From assembly GCF_018130615.1 (NCBI RefSeq), contig NZ_JAFCKB010000003.1, positions 1 through 64,000 on the forward strand: a stretch of 64,000 nucleotides of DNA, written 5' to 3'. Source of the DNA: Bradyrhizobium manausense. GTDB taxonomy: Bacteria; Pseudomonadota; Alphaproteobacteria; Rhizobiales; Xanthobacteraceae. Below are positions 20,783-30,697 of the stretch, one piece after another; position 1 is the first letter of the stretch; every line of letters begins with the position of its first letter. Made by a program: the position numbers and the translations under genes. Below the pieces are notes generated by a model. That model was not told the DNA's origin, made no database searches, and saw only the letters and a list, made by a program, of their open reading frames with translations.

Positions 20783-20816
20783 TTGACTATATGTTCTTAT
20801 TTTGTTCTAACAAGCC
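20783..20816. promoter_or_regulatory. LexA-type SOS box in overlapping divergent promoters
   Basis: GTTC-TTATTTT-GTTC at 20793-20807 is an exact GTTC-N7-GTTC alphaproteobacterial LexA site. On the plus strand TTGACT (20783), 17 nt, TCTAAC (20806) forms a promoter; on the minus strand TTGTTA, 16 nt, TATAGT forms another. The box sits between the hexamers of both, so one bound LexA would block both genes. Confidence 0.65.
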
Positions 20817-21092
20817 ATGGACAACAGAATTAATGAAATTCGACGTAAAATCAGCGCCTTGAGGCTGGAGATGGCCGATGTGGAGGCGTCTGTACGCGAT
20901 CTCATCAACCGTGATCGCGACTGCACCGAACGGGCCCGGGCGCAGATGGATCTGCGCCGGAAAATCAACCTGCTGATCGGCGAATGGAAGACTGCTAGCG
21001 GAGGCGAAGTATTGCCCGATATTCGCGACCGCGTGCGTCTTCGTCCCTTGAAGAACGAGATCGGGCCGGCCGGTGTGGCCGCGCGCCGCTGA
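20817..21092 (+). CDS. Small coiled-coil protein, probably SOS-linked
   Basis: A 91-aa protein made mostly of charged helices (INEIRRKISALRLEMADVEA), likely a coiled coil, with no recognised domain. No Shine-Dalgarno precedes ATG 20817, and the -10 candidate at 20806-20811 would start the message at or next to this ATG, so the mRNA may be leaderless. The upstream LexA box suggests DNA-damage control. Followed by the small genes at 21127 and 21372. Confidence 0.65.
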   Translation: MDNRINEIRRKISALRLEMADVEASVRDLINRDRDCTERARAQMDLRRKINLLIGEWKTASGGEVLPDIRDRVRLRPLKNEIGPAGVAARR

Positions 21093-21126
21093 GATAGGTC
21101 ACGCACGCGGCAGAGGGAGGCGGGCG

Positions 21127-21336
21127 GTGGAGGAAGACCCGGACACCTACCGGATCCTGAAGCTGCGCGCCGAGATCCTTGAATTGGGCTCAGCGATCCG
21201 GCAATTGCAGCGTGAGGGTCTCGATGATGCAGCGGCCCAACTGCTGATCGCGCGCAAGCGGGCCCAGCTCGATCAACTCGTGAAGACGGGCTCCGCAGGC
21301 AGCGGCCTGAACATCACTGACATCCGACGCAGCTAA
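21127..21336 (+). CDS. Small helical protein of unknown function
   Basis: A 69-aa frame from GTG 21127 (GGGAGG about 8 nt upstream): acidic start, then two helices (YRILKLRAEILELGSAIRQL and a second rich in A, L, Q, R). It resembles the 91-aa protein before it in style. The pair could be one transcription unit 34 nt apart. Function unknown. Confidence 0.5.
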   Translation: MEEDPDTYRILKLRAEILELGSAIRQLQREGLDDAAAQLLIARKRAQLDQLVKTGSAGSGLNITDIRRS

Positions 21337-21371
21337 AGCGGTCGCGCAACGCGACATGCCGGAGCTCGTCC

Positions 21372-21572
21372 ATGCCGGATCCCGAAATGGCCGCCCTGCT
21401 GCGAGCGGTTCTTGATGAAGTCTGCGCGGAAATTCCTCTGTCGGATACGACGACGCGCGAGCGTGTCGCTGCGAGGCTGCGTAAGGCCGCACAGACAAAT
21501 CGCCACGCCGTGCAAGATCTGCGACAGGCCGCGCGTGACGCTCTGATCCGTGCACCGACGATGTGGCGCTAG
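21372..21572 (+). CDS. Small hypothetical protein
   Basis: A 66-aa frame (MPDPEMAALLRAVLDEVCAE, then TTTRERVAARLRKAAQ). Amphipathic helices, no signal peptide, no cysteine motif. Protein-like composition and an ordinary start make it plausible. A convergent terminator follows at 21604. Confidence 0.5.
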   Translation: MPDPEMAALLRAVLDEVCAEIPLSDTTTRERVAARLRKAAQTNRHAVQDLRQAARDALIRAPTMWR

Positions 21573-21603
21573 AGCTCCGCTGCCGGCGCGACGTGGCTGT
21601 CGC

Positions 21604-21628
21604 AAAAAGCCCCGCGTGGCCGCGGGGC
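21604..21628 (-). terminator. Intrinsic terminator of the minus-strand gene
   Basis: Read on the minus strand: GCCCCGCG, GCCA loop, CGCGGGGC, then TTTTT. It lies 23 nt past the stop of the exported-protein gene at 21652. Confidence 0.85.
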
Positions 21629-21651
21629 TCCTGATTGCGGTGAACCCGTCC

Positions 21652-21885
21652 TTACTTGCTCATTCCGTTCTGGGGCTTGGTCATGCTGCCGCCCTGATCG
21701 CTGCCGGGGCCGGCTCCGCCCTGTCCGGACGCGTCGGGCGGAACGGTCTTCTTCATGTTGGCGCCCGTCGTGGTCTGCGACATGGAGGCGTGGTGCTTCT
21801 TGTGCGACTTTGCTTCAGCCGCGAACGGCGCGGCGGCAAGGCCGGTTGCCAACATCACGGCAAGAGCGAGCTTGATCGTCTTCAT
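21652..21885 (-). CDS. Small exported protein, general-stress type
   Basis: A 77-aa precursor: signal peptide MKTIKLALAVMLATGLAAAP with cleavage near AEA, then a short histidine/lysine patch and a G/S/P/Q-rich, probably disordered tail. The start at 21885 has GGGAG before it; an upstream start at 21924 would disrupt the signal peptide. The promoter at 21923-21947 fits the general stress consensus. Function unknown. Confidence 0.7.
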   Translation of the reverse strand: MKTIKLALAVMLATGLAAAPFAAEAKSHKKHHASMSQTTTGANMKKTVPPDASGQGGAGPGSDQGGSMTKPQNGMSK

Positions 21886-21922
21886 GTGGGGAACTCCCTG
21901 AGTTGAATTGACGCAGGCAGCC

Positions 21923-21947
21923 AACCGCCATTTGTCCCAGGAGTTCC
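21923..21947 (-). promoter_or_regulatory. General-stress (sigma EcfG) promoter candidate
   Basis: Minus strand GGAAC (21947-21943), 17 nt, GTT (21925-21923), giving a leader of about 30 nt for the exported-protein gene at 21885. Confidence 0.6.
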
Positions 21948-21978
21948 GAACAAAGCGTCGGATCGTTTCGCGTGCGAT

Positions 21979-22248
21979 TCAAGATTCCTTGTCTTCGTCG
22001 AGGATGAACACGACGCCCGTCAGCGTTGAGCCGATGGCAAACGTCGTCACCATCGTGCCGACAAAAACCAACGCAGCCGCACTGCCGCCGTGGCTCAGCA
22101 GTTCTGCGACCGCAGGATTGGCCAGAATGAGCGCGAGTGTGAAGATCAGACCGAGTGCCGCACCCATCATTGCATGCGTCATCATCTTGATGACGCCCGT
22201 GGGAGAGATCAGGCCTGGCCACCTATTTGGCGACTTTTTTGCGCGCAT
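21979..22248 (-). CDS. Small membrane protein with two helices
   Basis: Read from ATG 22248 this is 89 aa with a basic N-terminus and two hydrophobic helices (THAMMGAALGLIFTLALILA; ALVFVGTMVTTFAIGSTLTG), ending in an acidic DEDKES tail. Three starts are possible (22275, 22248, 22185). The general stress promoter at 22275-22299 has its -10 on the 22275 codon, which rules that start out and favours 22248 with a 20-nt leader. Function unknown. Confidence 0.65.
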   Translation of the reverse strand: MRAKKSPNRWPGLISPTGVIKMMTHAMMGAALGLIFTLALILANPAVAELLSHGGSAAALVFVGTMVTTFAIGSTLTGVVFILDEDKES

Positions 22249-22274
22249 GGAACTGCCGATCGATCTGGCATGCA

Positions 22275-22299
22275 AACGCGCGCGGTGATAGCGGGTTCC
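22275..22299 (-). promoter_or_regulatory. General-stress (sigma EcfG) promoter candidate
   Basis: Minus strand GGAAC (22299-22295), 16 nt, CGTT (22278-22275): the best match to the EcfG consensus in the window. It sets the 5' end of the membrane-protein gene and excludes the longest start. Confidence 0.65.
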
Positions 22300-22390
22300 A
22301 TTTCGCCTGAAGGAATTGTCATCAGCCGCTTCATCCGGCGTTCATGCCCAACTTGCGAGGATGAACACCATCAACACGGGAACATTCGCT

Positions 22391-22612
22391 ATGGGTAAGG
22401 TGGTCTTCCTCTATCGCTCGCTGGCCTACCGTAATGCGGCGGCCGACATGTTGCGCAAGGCGCGCAAGCTGCCGCGCGGTGTGGAGCGCAGCGCGGCCCG
22501 CCGCTACGCGACCGCGTTGCGCGACCTCGCGCAAACAGAAGCCTGGCTCGAAGGGCGTGTCGCTGATGAACCGCGGCCGATGCTAAGGCTGAGGGTGGCT
22601 GCGTCGCGCTAA
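22391..22612 (+). CDS. Small basic helical protein
   Basis: A 73-aa protein (VVFLYRSLAYRNAAADMLRK, then TALRDLAQTEAWLEGRV). Its ending A-x-T-E-A-W-L-E-G recalls the K-E-Q-D-W-L-D-G of the small protein at 31607, so the two may share a fold. ATG 22391 has GGGA 9 nt upstream; ATG 22361 is an alternative with worse spacing. Tail overlaps the convergent kinase gene by 4 nt. Confidence 0.6.
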   Translation: MGKVVFLYRSLAYRNAAADMLRKARKLPRGVERSAARRYATALRDLAQTEAWLEGRVADEPRPMLRLRVAASR

Positions 22613-24102
22613 CCCGATGCGCGCTGGAGTTCGGGAGAGGTGCTGGCCTCGAACTTGTCCTGCGCCGTCGACGTTGCCGCGCTCTTGCGCGTCAGCGGCA
22701 CCTCGAGACGGCACACCAGGCCCTCTGAACGCCAATCGAATTGCGCCTGTCCGCCGAGCTGGGATTCGACGCTGGCGAGCAGGCTTCTCGTTCCGAAGCC
22801 GCGCGACTTTGGTATCCTGACCAGCGGCCCTCCGGTCTCCTCCCAGGTCAGCGTGAGAAGATCGTTCTCGGCCTGCCAGCCGATCGCGAGCCGCCCCGAT
22901 CTGGTCGAGAGCGCGCCGTACTTCGCCGAATTGGTGAAGAGCTCATGCAACGCCAGAGCGAGCGTCTGGGCGGTCGTGGGCAGCAATTGAACTTCGGGAC
23001 CCGCCAGCCTGATCTGCCCGCCGGGCGAATAGGGGGCAAGCTCTTCATCGATCAGCTTGGAGAGCTCGGCGCCCTGCCAGCTCGACAACGACAGGATCGT
23101 GTGCACGCGCGCGAGGGCATTGATGCGCCCTTCGACTGCATGGACATAGGCCTTCACCTCGTCGGCGCGGGTGAGGCGCACGATCGACTGCGCCAGCGCC
23201 AGCGCATTCTTGGCGCGGTGATCGACTTCGCGCGCCAGCAGATTCTGCCGTTCCTCGGCGCGCTTGCGTTCGGTGATGTCGACGGTGACGCCACTCACCC
23301 GCACCACGCGGCCGCCCGGATCCACCGTCGCGGCCGCCGTGCCGACGCACCAGCGCACCTCGCCATCGGGCCGGCACACGCGAAACTCTCCTTCATAGGC
23401 GTGCGCGCCGGTACTGAAGGCGGCAATCGCCTGGCCGAATTGAGCGACGTCATCCGGGTGCAGCAGCGCCTGGATATTGGCCGAGCTGACGTTGAACGTC
23501 TCCGGCGTCACGCCGAAAATGCGGTACTGCCCCTCGTCCCACATCCAGTCGCCGTTGACCCAGTCCCAGTCCCACGACCCCATCTTGCCGGCCGCAATCG
23601 CCATGCTGCGCCGCTCTTCACTCTCGCGCAGCTTCGCCGTGGAATTCTCCAGCTCCGCCGTGCGGGCGCGAACGCGGTCCTCGAGATCCTGGTTCAGCCG
23701 TTCGAGCTCTCGCGTCTTGCGATAGAGTTCGGCAAACACCTTGACCTTGGCGCGCAGCACTTCCGGCACGACGGGCACGGGGACGTAATCGACCGCGCCC
23801 ATCTCGTAGCCGCGCAGACGGTCGATGTCGCTGACTTGAATCGCCGAGATGAAGATCATCGCGGTCTTCTGGAAGCGCGGATGCTCGCGGATCATCGCTG
23901 CGAGCTCGAAGCCGTCGAGCTCGGGCATGCAGACGTCGACGAGGATCACCGCGATTTCCGTCTTGAGCAGCACCTCAAGCGCCTCGCGGCCGGACGAGGC
24001 GATCACGAGGTTCTCGCCGAGTTCCTTCAGGATCACCTCGTAGGCAAGCAGCTTCGCCGGCTGGTCGTCGACGAGGAGGATGTTGACCTTTTCGTGGTCC
24101 AT
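22609..24102 (-). CDS. Response regulator-PAS-HWE histidine kinase
   Basis: A 497-aa soluble signalling protein: receiver domain (1-125, phosphoacceptor D56 in LVDVCMPELDG), coiled linker (about 125-165), PAS domain (about 165-280), and an HWE kinase with H295 in VDHRAKNALALAQSIVRLTR, an N-box ALHELFTNSAKYGALS and the W-E pair in LTWEETGGP. Because the receiver is at the front, it is likely switched by an upstream kinase. That kinase is probably the poly-HAMP hybrid whose stop is only 14 nt upstream, in the same operon. Confidence 0.93.
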   Translation of the reverse strand: MDHEKVNILLVDDQPAKLLAYEVILKELGENLVIASSGREALEVLLKTEIAVILVDVCMPELDGFELAAMIREHPRFQKTAMIFISAIQVSDIDRLRGYEMGAVDYVPVPVVPEVLRAKVKVFAELYRKTRELERLNQDLEDRVRARTAELENSTAKLRESEERRSMAIAAGKMGSWDWDWVNGDWMWDEGQYRIFGVTPETFNVSSANIQALLHPDDVAQFGQAIAAFSTGAHAYEGEFRVCRPDGEVRWCVGTAAATVDPGGRVVRVSGVTVDITERKRAEERQNLLAREVDHRAKNALALAQSIVRLTRADEVKAYVHAVEGRINALARVHTILSLSSWQGAELSKLIDEELAPYSPGGQIRLAGPEVQLLPTTAQTLALALHELFTNSAKYGALSTRSGRLAIGWQAENDLLTLTWEETGGPLVRIPKSRGFGTRSLLASVESQLGGQAQFDWRSEGLVCRLEVPLTRKSAATSTAQDKFEASTSPELQRASG

Positions 24103-24116
24103 TCTCGGATCCAAGC

Positions 24117-27100
24117 TCAACGGTGCAGCCACATGCGGATCGCAAGCAGCAATTGATCGGTGTTGACGGGTTTGGCGAGGTAGTCGGACGCGCCGGCCTC
24201 CAGGCATTTTTCGCGGTCGCCCTTCATCGCCTTCGCCGTCAGCGCGATGATCGGCAGGCGCAGGAATGCCGGGTTCTCCCGGATCACGCCGATGGTCTGG
24301 TAGCCATCCATCTGCGGCATCATGATGTCCATCAGCACAATGGCGATTTCCGGGTTGGATTCGACCAGCGTCACCGCCTCGCGGCCGGTGGTTGCCGTCA
24401 GCACCTTCATGCCGCGCCGTTCCAGTACGCTCGACAGCGCGAAGATGTTACGGGCGTCGTCGTCGACCAGCAGCGCGGTCTTGCCGATCAGATCCTCATC
24501 GGAACTGTTCAGCTTCTCCAGCATGCGCTGTTTCTCGACCGGAAGTTCCGTGATCACGCGATGCAGGAACAGCGCGGTCTCGTCGAGCAGGCGTTCGGGC
24601 GATTCCACGCCCTTGACCACGATGCTGCGCGCCATGGTGTGGAGCTCGGCATCCTCCTCCGCCGAGAGCTCGCGCCCGGTGAACACCACCACGGGAACGT
24701 TCGACAGCGTGTCGTCGCGGCGGATCTGCTCCAGCACCTCGAAGCCGCTCATGTCGGGCAGCCGGAGGTCGAGCACCACGCAGTCGCACGGTGCCTCGCG
24801 CAGGGTCGAAAGCGCGCCGGCGCCGGTGTCGGTGGTCACGATCTCGATGTCGTCGTGATGCAGCAGCTCGCGAATCGACAGTTGCTCGGCCTCGTTGTCC
24901 TCGACGATCAAGAGCCTTTTGCGCCGCGGCCGGGCATATTCCTTGATCTGCGTCAGCGCGGCGGCAACGCCCTCGGTCGTCGTCGGCTTGTTGACGAAGG
25001 AGAAGGCGCCGCGGGCGAGCGCATGCTGGCGGTCTTCGTCGAGCGTGATGATCTGCACGGGAATGTGGCGCGTCAGCGGGTTGTGCTTGAGCTGGCTCAG
25101 CACCGTCCAGCCGAGCATGTCGGGCAGGAAGACGTCGAGCGACACCGCGCGCGGCTGATATTGTTTTGCGAGTTCGAGCGCCTCCGCGCCGCGCGCGGCG
25201 ACCAGGACCTTGAAACCCTTGTCGCGCGCAAGGTCGACCAGGATGCGCGCATAATGCGGATCGTCCTCGACGATCAGCAGGATGCTGTCACCGGGTTCGA
25301 GATTGAGCCGGTCGTCGGGCAACTGCTCGATGACACGTTCGGGCGCCGTTGCGGCCGGCTGCAGGGCCAGCGGCTGGTTGAACTGCTGCGGCGTCGATAC
25401 CGTGCGCGGCGCCAGCGTCGGGCCGGAATATTTCAGCGGCAGATACAGGGTGAAGGTGGAGCCCTTGCCGGGGGAGCTGCGCAAATGGATTTCGCCGCCG
25501 AGCAGGCTTGCGAGCTCGCGGCTGATGGCAAGACCAAGACCGGTGCCGCCATATTTGCGGCTGGTGCCGGCGTCCGCCTGCTGGAATGCCTCGAAGATCA
25601 GCTTCTGCTTCTCCAGGGGAATGCCGATGCCGGTATCGGAGACTTCGAAGGCGATCACGGCCGGCGCGGAGTTCAGCACCGGATGATCCGTGCCCCAGCC
25701 GCCGAGCGCGCCGGCGACCTGCAGCCGCACTTCGCCTTCGGCGGTGAACTTGAAGGCGTTGGAGAGCAGGTTCTTCAGCACCTGCTGCAGGCGCTTGGAG
25801 TCGGTGACGATGCTGCGCGCGAGGTTCGGATCGACGTCGATCTTGAACGACAGATTGCGGTTCTCGGCCTCATGCCGGAACGGCCGCCCGACCGTCTCGA
25901 GCAGGTTGGCGGTGAGAATTTCCTCGGCGTCGACCGTCACCGTGCCGGACTCGATCTTGGAGAGATCGAGAATGTCGCTGATGAGGTTGAGGAGGTCGGT
26001 GCCGGCGCCATGGATGGTGCGGGCAAATTCGACCTGCTTGGCGGAAAGATTGCCATCCGGATTGTCGGTGAGCTGCTGTCCGAGGATCAGGATCGAGTTT
26101 AGTGGCGTGCGCAGCTCGTGGCTCATATTGGCCAGGAATTCCGACTTGTACTTCGATGTCAGCGCGAGCTCGGTCGCCTTTTCCTCGAGCGCGCGGCGGG
26201 CCTGCTCGATTTCCTGGTTCTTGCGCTCGACCTCGACATTGCGTTCGGCCAGCTGCTGGGCCTTCTGCTCGAGCTGGTCGTTGGTCTGCTGCAATTCGCG
26301 CTGCTGGGTCTGAAGCTCTCCGGCGAGCTGCTGCGATTGCTTGAGCAGGCCCTCGGTCTGCATCGTGGCTTCGATCGAGTTGAGCACGATGCCGATGGAG
26401 TCGGTGAGCTGCTCCAGGAACGTCATCTGCGAGGTCGTGAACGAGGTGAGCGAGGCGAGCTCGATCACCGCCTTGACCTGGCCCTCGAACAGCACCGGCA
26501 GCACCACGAGGTTCTTCGGGGCGACGCGGAGCAGCGCCGAGTTGATGGGTACCACGTCGGCCGGAATGTCCGAGACCACGCGCGGGCGCCGGTCGATTGC
26601 ACACTGTCCGATCAGGCCGTCACCGAATTGCAGCACGCGCTGATAGGGATAAACACCGTCGCCGGCATAGGAGGCAAGCAGCAGGAGCTGCGGATTGTCC
26701 TCGTTCTCGACCTGGTAGATCACGCCGGTATGCGCGTTGACCAGCGGCGACAGCTCCGTCAGCAGCAGCCGTCCGACGGTGGCGAGATCGCGCTGGCCCT
26801 GCAGCATGTTGGTGAACTTGGCGAGGTTGGTCTTCAGCCAGTCCTGCTCGGTGTTCACGTCCGTCGTCAGACGGAGGTTCGTGATCATCGTGTTGATGTT
26901 GTCTTTCAGCTCGGCCACTTCGCCGCGGGCATCGACCTGGATCGACCGCGTCAAATCGCCTTTGGTCACCGCAGTCGCCACTTCCGCGATCGCGCGCACC
27001 TGCGAGGTGAGGTTGGCCGCGAGCAGGTTCACGTTGCCGGTGAGGTCCTTCCAGGTGCCGGCGGCGCCGGGCACGTCGGCCTGGCCACCCAGGCGGCCTT

Positions 27101-30100
27101 CGACGCCGACTTCGCGCGCCACCGACGTCACCTGGTCGGCGAAGGTCGCGAGTGTCTCAGTCATGTTGTTGATGGTGTCGGCAAGCGCCGCGACCTCGCC
27201 CTTGGATTTGACGGTGAGATTTTGCTTCAAATCACCATTGGCGACGGCGGTCACCACCTTGACGATGCCGCGGACCTGCTCGGTGAGGTTCGCCGCCATG
27301 AAGTTGACGGTGTCGGTGAGGTCCTTCCACGTGCCGGCCACACCGGGCACCTGGGCCTGACCGCCGAGCTCGCCCTCGGTGCCGACCTCGCGCGCGACGC
27401 GGGTGACTTCGCCGGCGAAGGCGTTGAGCTGATCCACCATGGTATTGATGGTGTTTTTCAGCTCGAGGATTTCGCCCTTCACGTCCACGGTGATCTTGCG
27501 GGACAAGTCGCCGCGCGCGACCGCGGTCGTCACTTCGGCGATGTTGCGGACCTGCGTGGTGAGGTTCGCGGCCAGGAGGTTGACGTTGTCGGTGAGGTCC
27601 TTCCAGGTGCCACCGACGCCGGGCACGACGGCCTGACCGCCGAGCCGGCCTTCGGTGCCGACCTCGCGCGCCACGCGCGTCACTTCGGCGGCGAAGGAGC
27701 GGAGCTGCTCGACCATCGTGTTGAGGGTGTCCTTGAGCAGCAGGATCTCGCCGCGTACGTCCACCGTGATCTTCTTGGAGAGGTCGCCGCCGGCGATCGC
27801 GGTTGCGACCTCGGCGATGTTGCGGACCTGGGCCGTCAGGTTCGAGGCCATGAAGTTGACGTTGTCGGTGAGGTCCTTCCAGGTGCCGGCAACGCCCGAC
27901 ACTTCGGCCTGGCCGCCGAGCTTGCCCTCGGTGCCGACCTCGCGCGCCACGCGCGTGACTTCGCCGGCAAACGCGTTGAGCTGGTCCACCATGGTGTTGA
28001 TGGTGTTTTTCAGCTCGAGGATTTCGCCCTTCACGTCCACGGTGATCTTGCGGGATAGATCGCCGCGCGCCACGGCGGTGGTCACTTCGGCGATGTTGCG
28101 GACCTGGGCCGTGAGGTTGCCCGCCATCGAGTTCACGGAGTCGGTCAAATCCTTCCAGGTGCCGGCGACGCCGGGCACGTTGGCCTGGCCGCCGAGACGG
28201 CCTTCGGTGCCGACCTCGCGCGCCACGCGCGTCACCTCACCCGCGAAGCGGTTGAGCTGGTCGACCATCGTATTGAGGGTATCCTTGAGCTGGAGGATCT
28301 CGCCGCGGACGTCCACCGTGATCTTGCGCGAGAGGTCGCCGCCGGCGATGGCGGTCGCGACCTCGGCGATGTTGCGGACCTGGGCGGTCAGGTTACCCGC
28401 CATCGAGTTGACGGAGTCGGTCAGATCCTTCCAGGTGCCGGCGACGCCGGGCACGTCGGCCTGGCCGCCGAGCTTGCCGTCGGTGCCGACCTCGCGCGCC
28501 ACGCGCGTCACTTCGCCGGCGAAGGCGTTGAGCTGGTCGACCATGGTGTTGAGCGTTTCCTTCAGCTGAAGGATTTCGCCCGAGACGTTCACCGTGATCT
28601 TCTTCGACAAATCGCCCTTGGCGACCGCGGTCGCGACTTCGGCGATGTTGCGGACCTGGCCGGTCAGGTTCGACGCCATCGAGTTGACGGAGTCCGTCAA
28701 GTCTTTCCAGGTGCCGCCGACGCCGCGCACCACGGCCTGACCGCCGAGCTTGCCTTCGGTGCCGACCTCGCGCGCGACGCGCGTGACTTCGCCGGCGAAG
28801 GCGTTGAGCTGGTCCACCATGGTGTTGATGGTGTCCTTCAGCTCCAGAATTTCACCGCGCACGTCCACGGTGATCTTCTTCGACAGGTCGCCGCCGGCGA
28901 CCGCCGTCGTCACCTCGGCGATGTTACGAACCTGTGCGGTCAGGTTCGACGCCATCGAGTTGACGCTTTCCGTCAGGTCCTTCCAGGTGCCGGCAACGCC
29001 GAGCACGTTGGCCTGGCCGCCGAGCCGGCCCTCGGTGCCGACCTCGCGCGCCACGCGCGTCACTTCGCCGGCGAAGGCGTTGAGCTGGTCCACCATGGTA
29101 TTGAGCGTTTCCTTCAGCTGAAGGATCTCGCCCGACACGTTCACCGTGATCTTCTTCGACAAATCGCCGCCGGCAATGGCGGTCGCGACGTCGGCGATGT
29201 TGCGGACCTGCGCGGTCAGGTTTGACGCCATGAAGTTGACGTTGTCGGTGAGGTCCTTCCAGGTGCCGGCGACGCCGGGCACCTGCGCCTGGCCGCCGAG
29301 CTTGCCTTCGGTGCCGACCTCGCGCGCCACGCGCGTCACTTCGGAGGCGAAGGAGTTGAGCTGGTCCACCATGGTGTTGATGGTGTCTTTCAGCTCGAGA
29401 ATTTCGCCGCGCACGTCCACCGTGATCTTGCGGGACAAGTCGCCGCGCGCCACGGCGGTGGTCACGTTGGCGATGTTGCGGACCTGGGCGGTGAGGTTGC
29501 CGCACATCGCATTGACGGAGTCGGTCAGATCCTTCCAGGTGCCGGCGACGCCGGGCACGATAGCCTGGCCGCCGAGCTTGCCGTCGGTGCCGACCTCGCG
29601 TGCCACGCGCGTCACTTCGGAGGCGAACGAGCGCAGCTGGTCCACCATCGTGTTGATGGCTTCCTTGAGCTGAAGGATCTCGCCGCGGACGTCGACCGTG
29701 ATCTTCTTCGACAAGTCGCCGTTGGCGACCGCGATCGTCACCTCGGCGATGTTGCGAACCTGGTTGGTCAGGTTGTTCGCCATCGAGTTGACGCTCTCGG
29801 TCAGGTCTTTCCAGACGCCGGTCACCTCCGGCACCTGGGCCTGGCCGCCGAGCTTGCCCTCGGTGCCGACCTCGCGCGCGACGCGCGTCACCTCGGAGGT
29901 GAACACGCCGAGCTGCTTGATCATCGTGTTGACGATGGTCGCCGATTGCAGGAATTCGCCGCGGAGCGGGCGACCCTCGACGTCGAGCTTGACGGTTTGC
30001 AGCAGGTCGCCTTGCGCCACGGCCGCGACCGCGCGCGTCACCTCGCGCGTCGGCCACAACAGGTCGTCGATCAGCGTATTGACGGAGCCTTCCATGTCCG

Positions 30101-30413
30101 CCCAGGAGCCGGAGGCGAGGCCGAACTTCACGCGCTGGCGGGTCTTGCCTTCGCGTCCGACCACTTGGCCGACCAGCTCGAGCTGCTGCGCCATGCGCTG
30201 GTTGGCCGCGATGATTTCGTTAAAAGTGTCGGCAATCTTGCCGTCGATGCCGAGATAGTCGCCGCTCATCCGCACCGAGAAATCGCCACTGCGCATCGCC
30301 TGGAGCGCAAGGAGCAGTTCGGCCCGGGAATCCGGCTCGGACGTGCCGTTGGGTTTTGGCTTTTGGACGCGACGACCGGAGCGTGATGCTGTTCCGGGAT
30401 CGAGGTCGCTCAT
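24117..30413 (-). CDS. Giant cytoplasmic poly-HAMP hybrid histidine kinase
   Basis: A 2098-aa hybrid kinase without membrane segments. After a HAMP-like start (about 30-100) comes an array of twelve units: one diverged (104-200), then eleven beginning WKDLT at 201, 293, 385 and every 92 residues up to 1121. Each unit pairs a canonical HAMP ([14 protein letters not shown]) with a diverged one ([19 protein letters not shown]). Then GAF (about 1205-1345), coiled coil (1355-1420), HisKA with H1432, HATPase (about 1535-1660) and three receivers with D1760, D1882 and D2029. HAMP arrays of this type occur in soluble fungal group III kinases and some bacteria. The input signal is unknown. Confidence 0.95.
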   Translation of the reverse strand: MSDLDPGTASRSGRRVQKPKPNGTSEPDSRAELLLALQAMRSGDFSVRMSGDYLGIDGKIADTFNEIIAANQRMAQQLELVGQVVGREGKTRQRVKFGLASGSWADMEGSVNTLIDDLLWPTREVTRAVAAVAQGDLLQTVKLDVEGRPLRGEFLQSATIVNTMIKQLGVFTSEVTRVAREVGTEGKLGGQAQVPEVTGVWKDLTESVNSMANNLTNQVRNIAEVTIAVANGDLSKKITVDVRGEILQLKEAINTMVDQLRSFASEVTRVAREVGTDGKLGGQAIVPGVAGTWKDLTDSVNAMCGNLTAQVRNIANVTTAVARGDLSRKITVDVRGEILELKDTINTMVDQLNSFASEVTRVAREVGTEGKLGGQAQVPGVAGTWKDLTDNVNFMASNLTAQVRNIADVATAIAGGDLSKKITVNVSGEILQLKETLNTMVDQLNAFAGEVTRVAREVGTEGRLGGQANVLGVAGTWKDLTESVNSMASNLTAQVRNIAEVTTAVAGGDLSKKITVDVRGEILELKDTINTMVDQLNAFAGEVTRVAREVGTEGKLGGQAVVRGVGGTWKDLTDSVNSMASNLTGQVRNIAEVATAVAKGDLSKKITVNVSGEILQLKETLNTMVDQLNAFAGEVTRVAREVGTDGKLGGQADVPGVAGTWKDLTDSVNSMAGNLTAQVRNIAEVATAIAGGDLSRKITVDVRGEILQLKDTLNTMVDQLNRFAGEVTRVAREVGTEGRLGGQANVPGVAGTWKDLTDSVNSMAGNLTAQVRNIAEVTTAVARGDLSRKITVDVKGEILELKNTINTMVDQLNAFAGEVTRVAREVGTEGKLGGQAEVSGVAGTWKDLTDNVNFMASNLTAQVRNIAEVATAIAGGDLSKKITVDVRGEILLLKDTLNTMVEQLRSFAAEVTRVAREVGTEGRLGGQAVVPGVGGTWKDLTDNVNLLAANLTTQVRNIAEVTTAVARGDLSRKITVDVKGEILELKNTINTMVDQLNAFAGEVTRVAREVGTEGELGGQAQVPGVAGTWKDLTDTVNFMAANLTEQVRGIVKVVTAVANGDLKQNLTVKSKGEVAALADTINNMTETLATFADQVTSVAREVGVEGRLGGQADVPGAAGTWKDLTGNVNLLAANLTSQVRAIAEVATAVTKGDLTRSIQVDARGEVAELKDNINTMITNLRLTTDVNTEQDWLKTNLAKFTNMLQGQRDLATVGRLLLTELSPLVNAHTGVIYQVENEDNPQLLLLASYAGDGVYPYQRVLQFGDGLIGQCAIDRRPRVVSDIPADVVPINSALLRVAPKNLVVLPVLFEGQVKAVIELASLTSFTTSQMTFLEQLTDSIGIVLNSIEATMQTEGLLKQSQQLAGELQTQQRELQQTNDQLEQKAQQLAERNVEVERKNQEIEQARRALEEKATELALTSKYKSEFLANMSHELRTPLNSILILGQQLTDNPDGNLSAKQVEFARTIHGAGTDLLNLISDILDLSKIESGTVTVDAEEILTANLLETVGRPFRHEAENRNLSFKIDVDPNLARSIVTDSKRLQQVLKNLLSNAFKFTAEGEVRLQVAGALGGWGTDHPVLNSAPAVIAFEVSDTGIGIPLEKQKLIFEAFQQADAGTSRKYGGTGLGLAISRELASLLGGEIHLRSSPGKGSTFTLYLPLKYSGPTLAPRTVSTPQQFNQPLALQPAATAPERVIEQLPDDRLNLEPGDSILLIVEDDPHYARILVDLARDKGFKVLVAARGAEALELAKQYQPRAVSLDVFLPDMLGWTVLSQLKHNPLTRHIPVQIITLDEDRQHALARGAFSFVNKPTTTEGVAAALTQIKEYARPRRKRLLIVEDNEAEQLSIRELLHHDDIEIVTTDTGAGALSTLREAPCDCVVLDLRLPDMSGFEVLEQIRRDDTLSNVPVVVFTGRELSAEEDAELHTMARSIVVKGVESPERLLDETALFLHRVITELPVEKQRMLEKLNSSDEDLIGKTALLVDDDARNIFALSSVLERRGMKVLTATTGREAVTLVESNPEIAIVLMDIMMPQMDGYQTIGVIRENPAFLRLPIIALTAKAMKGDREKCLEAGASDYLAKPVNTDQLLLAIRMWLHR
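26846..30104 (-). repeat. 276-bp tandem repeat array (HAMP units)
   Basis: The array of 92-codon units inside the giant kinase gene, about 3.25 kb. Units keep long near-identical DNA stretches, making the region prone to unequal recombination and to assembly collapse. Unit number should be treated as provisional unless long reads confirm it. Confidence 0.9.
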
Positions 30414-30697
30414 ACTGATTCCCCCGCAGGCGTCGGCCGAATCTCAAGGCGTGACGCGAGTGATCAAAATAGAGCGTCAGCCAAATTCGAAATCAAGCGC
30501 CAAGGTTGCGACGCGAGGAAATGGAACCTGCCGTGCTCAGCCCGACGAAGCTAACGGCGAGGATTGCCCAGGGTTCCATCCGATTGCAGAAAAACTCCGA
30601 GCCGCATGCTGTTCCTGTTCTGAAACCTCGGCGCCCTGCGGCATAGGAACGCCGACATAGTCCGCAAGGTTAGCCCGCAAAGACAGGGAGAGCGCAT

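Noticed and set aside
24123-28058. Two long plus-strand frames (659 and 646 codons) opposite the giant kinase
   Set aside because: They are mirror frames of a highly repetitive GC-rich gene; their sequence is repetitive and matches no protein type, while the minus frame has full domain structure.
26846-30104. Regular repeats that might suggest a CRISPR array
   Set aside because: The period is 276 bp with no unique spacers, and the repeat is coding (HAMP units).
30646-30671. General-stress promoter before the exported gene at 30698
   Set aside because: GGAAC and GTT are present but 18 nt apart, outside the 16-17 nt seen in the other five; kept only as a remark.
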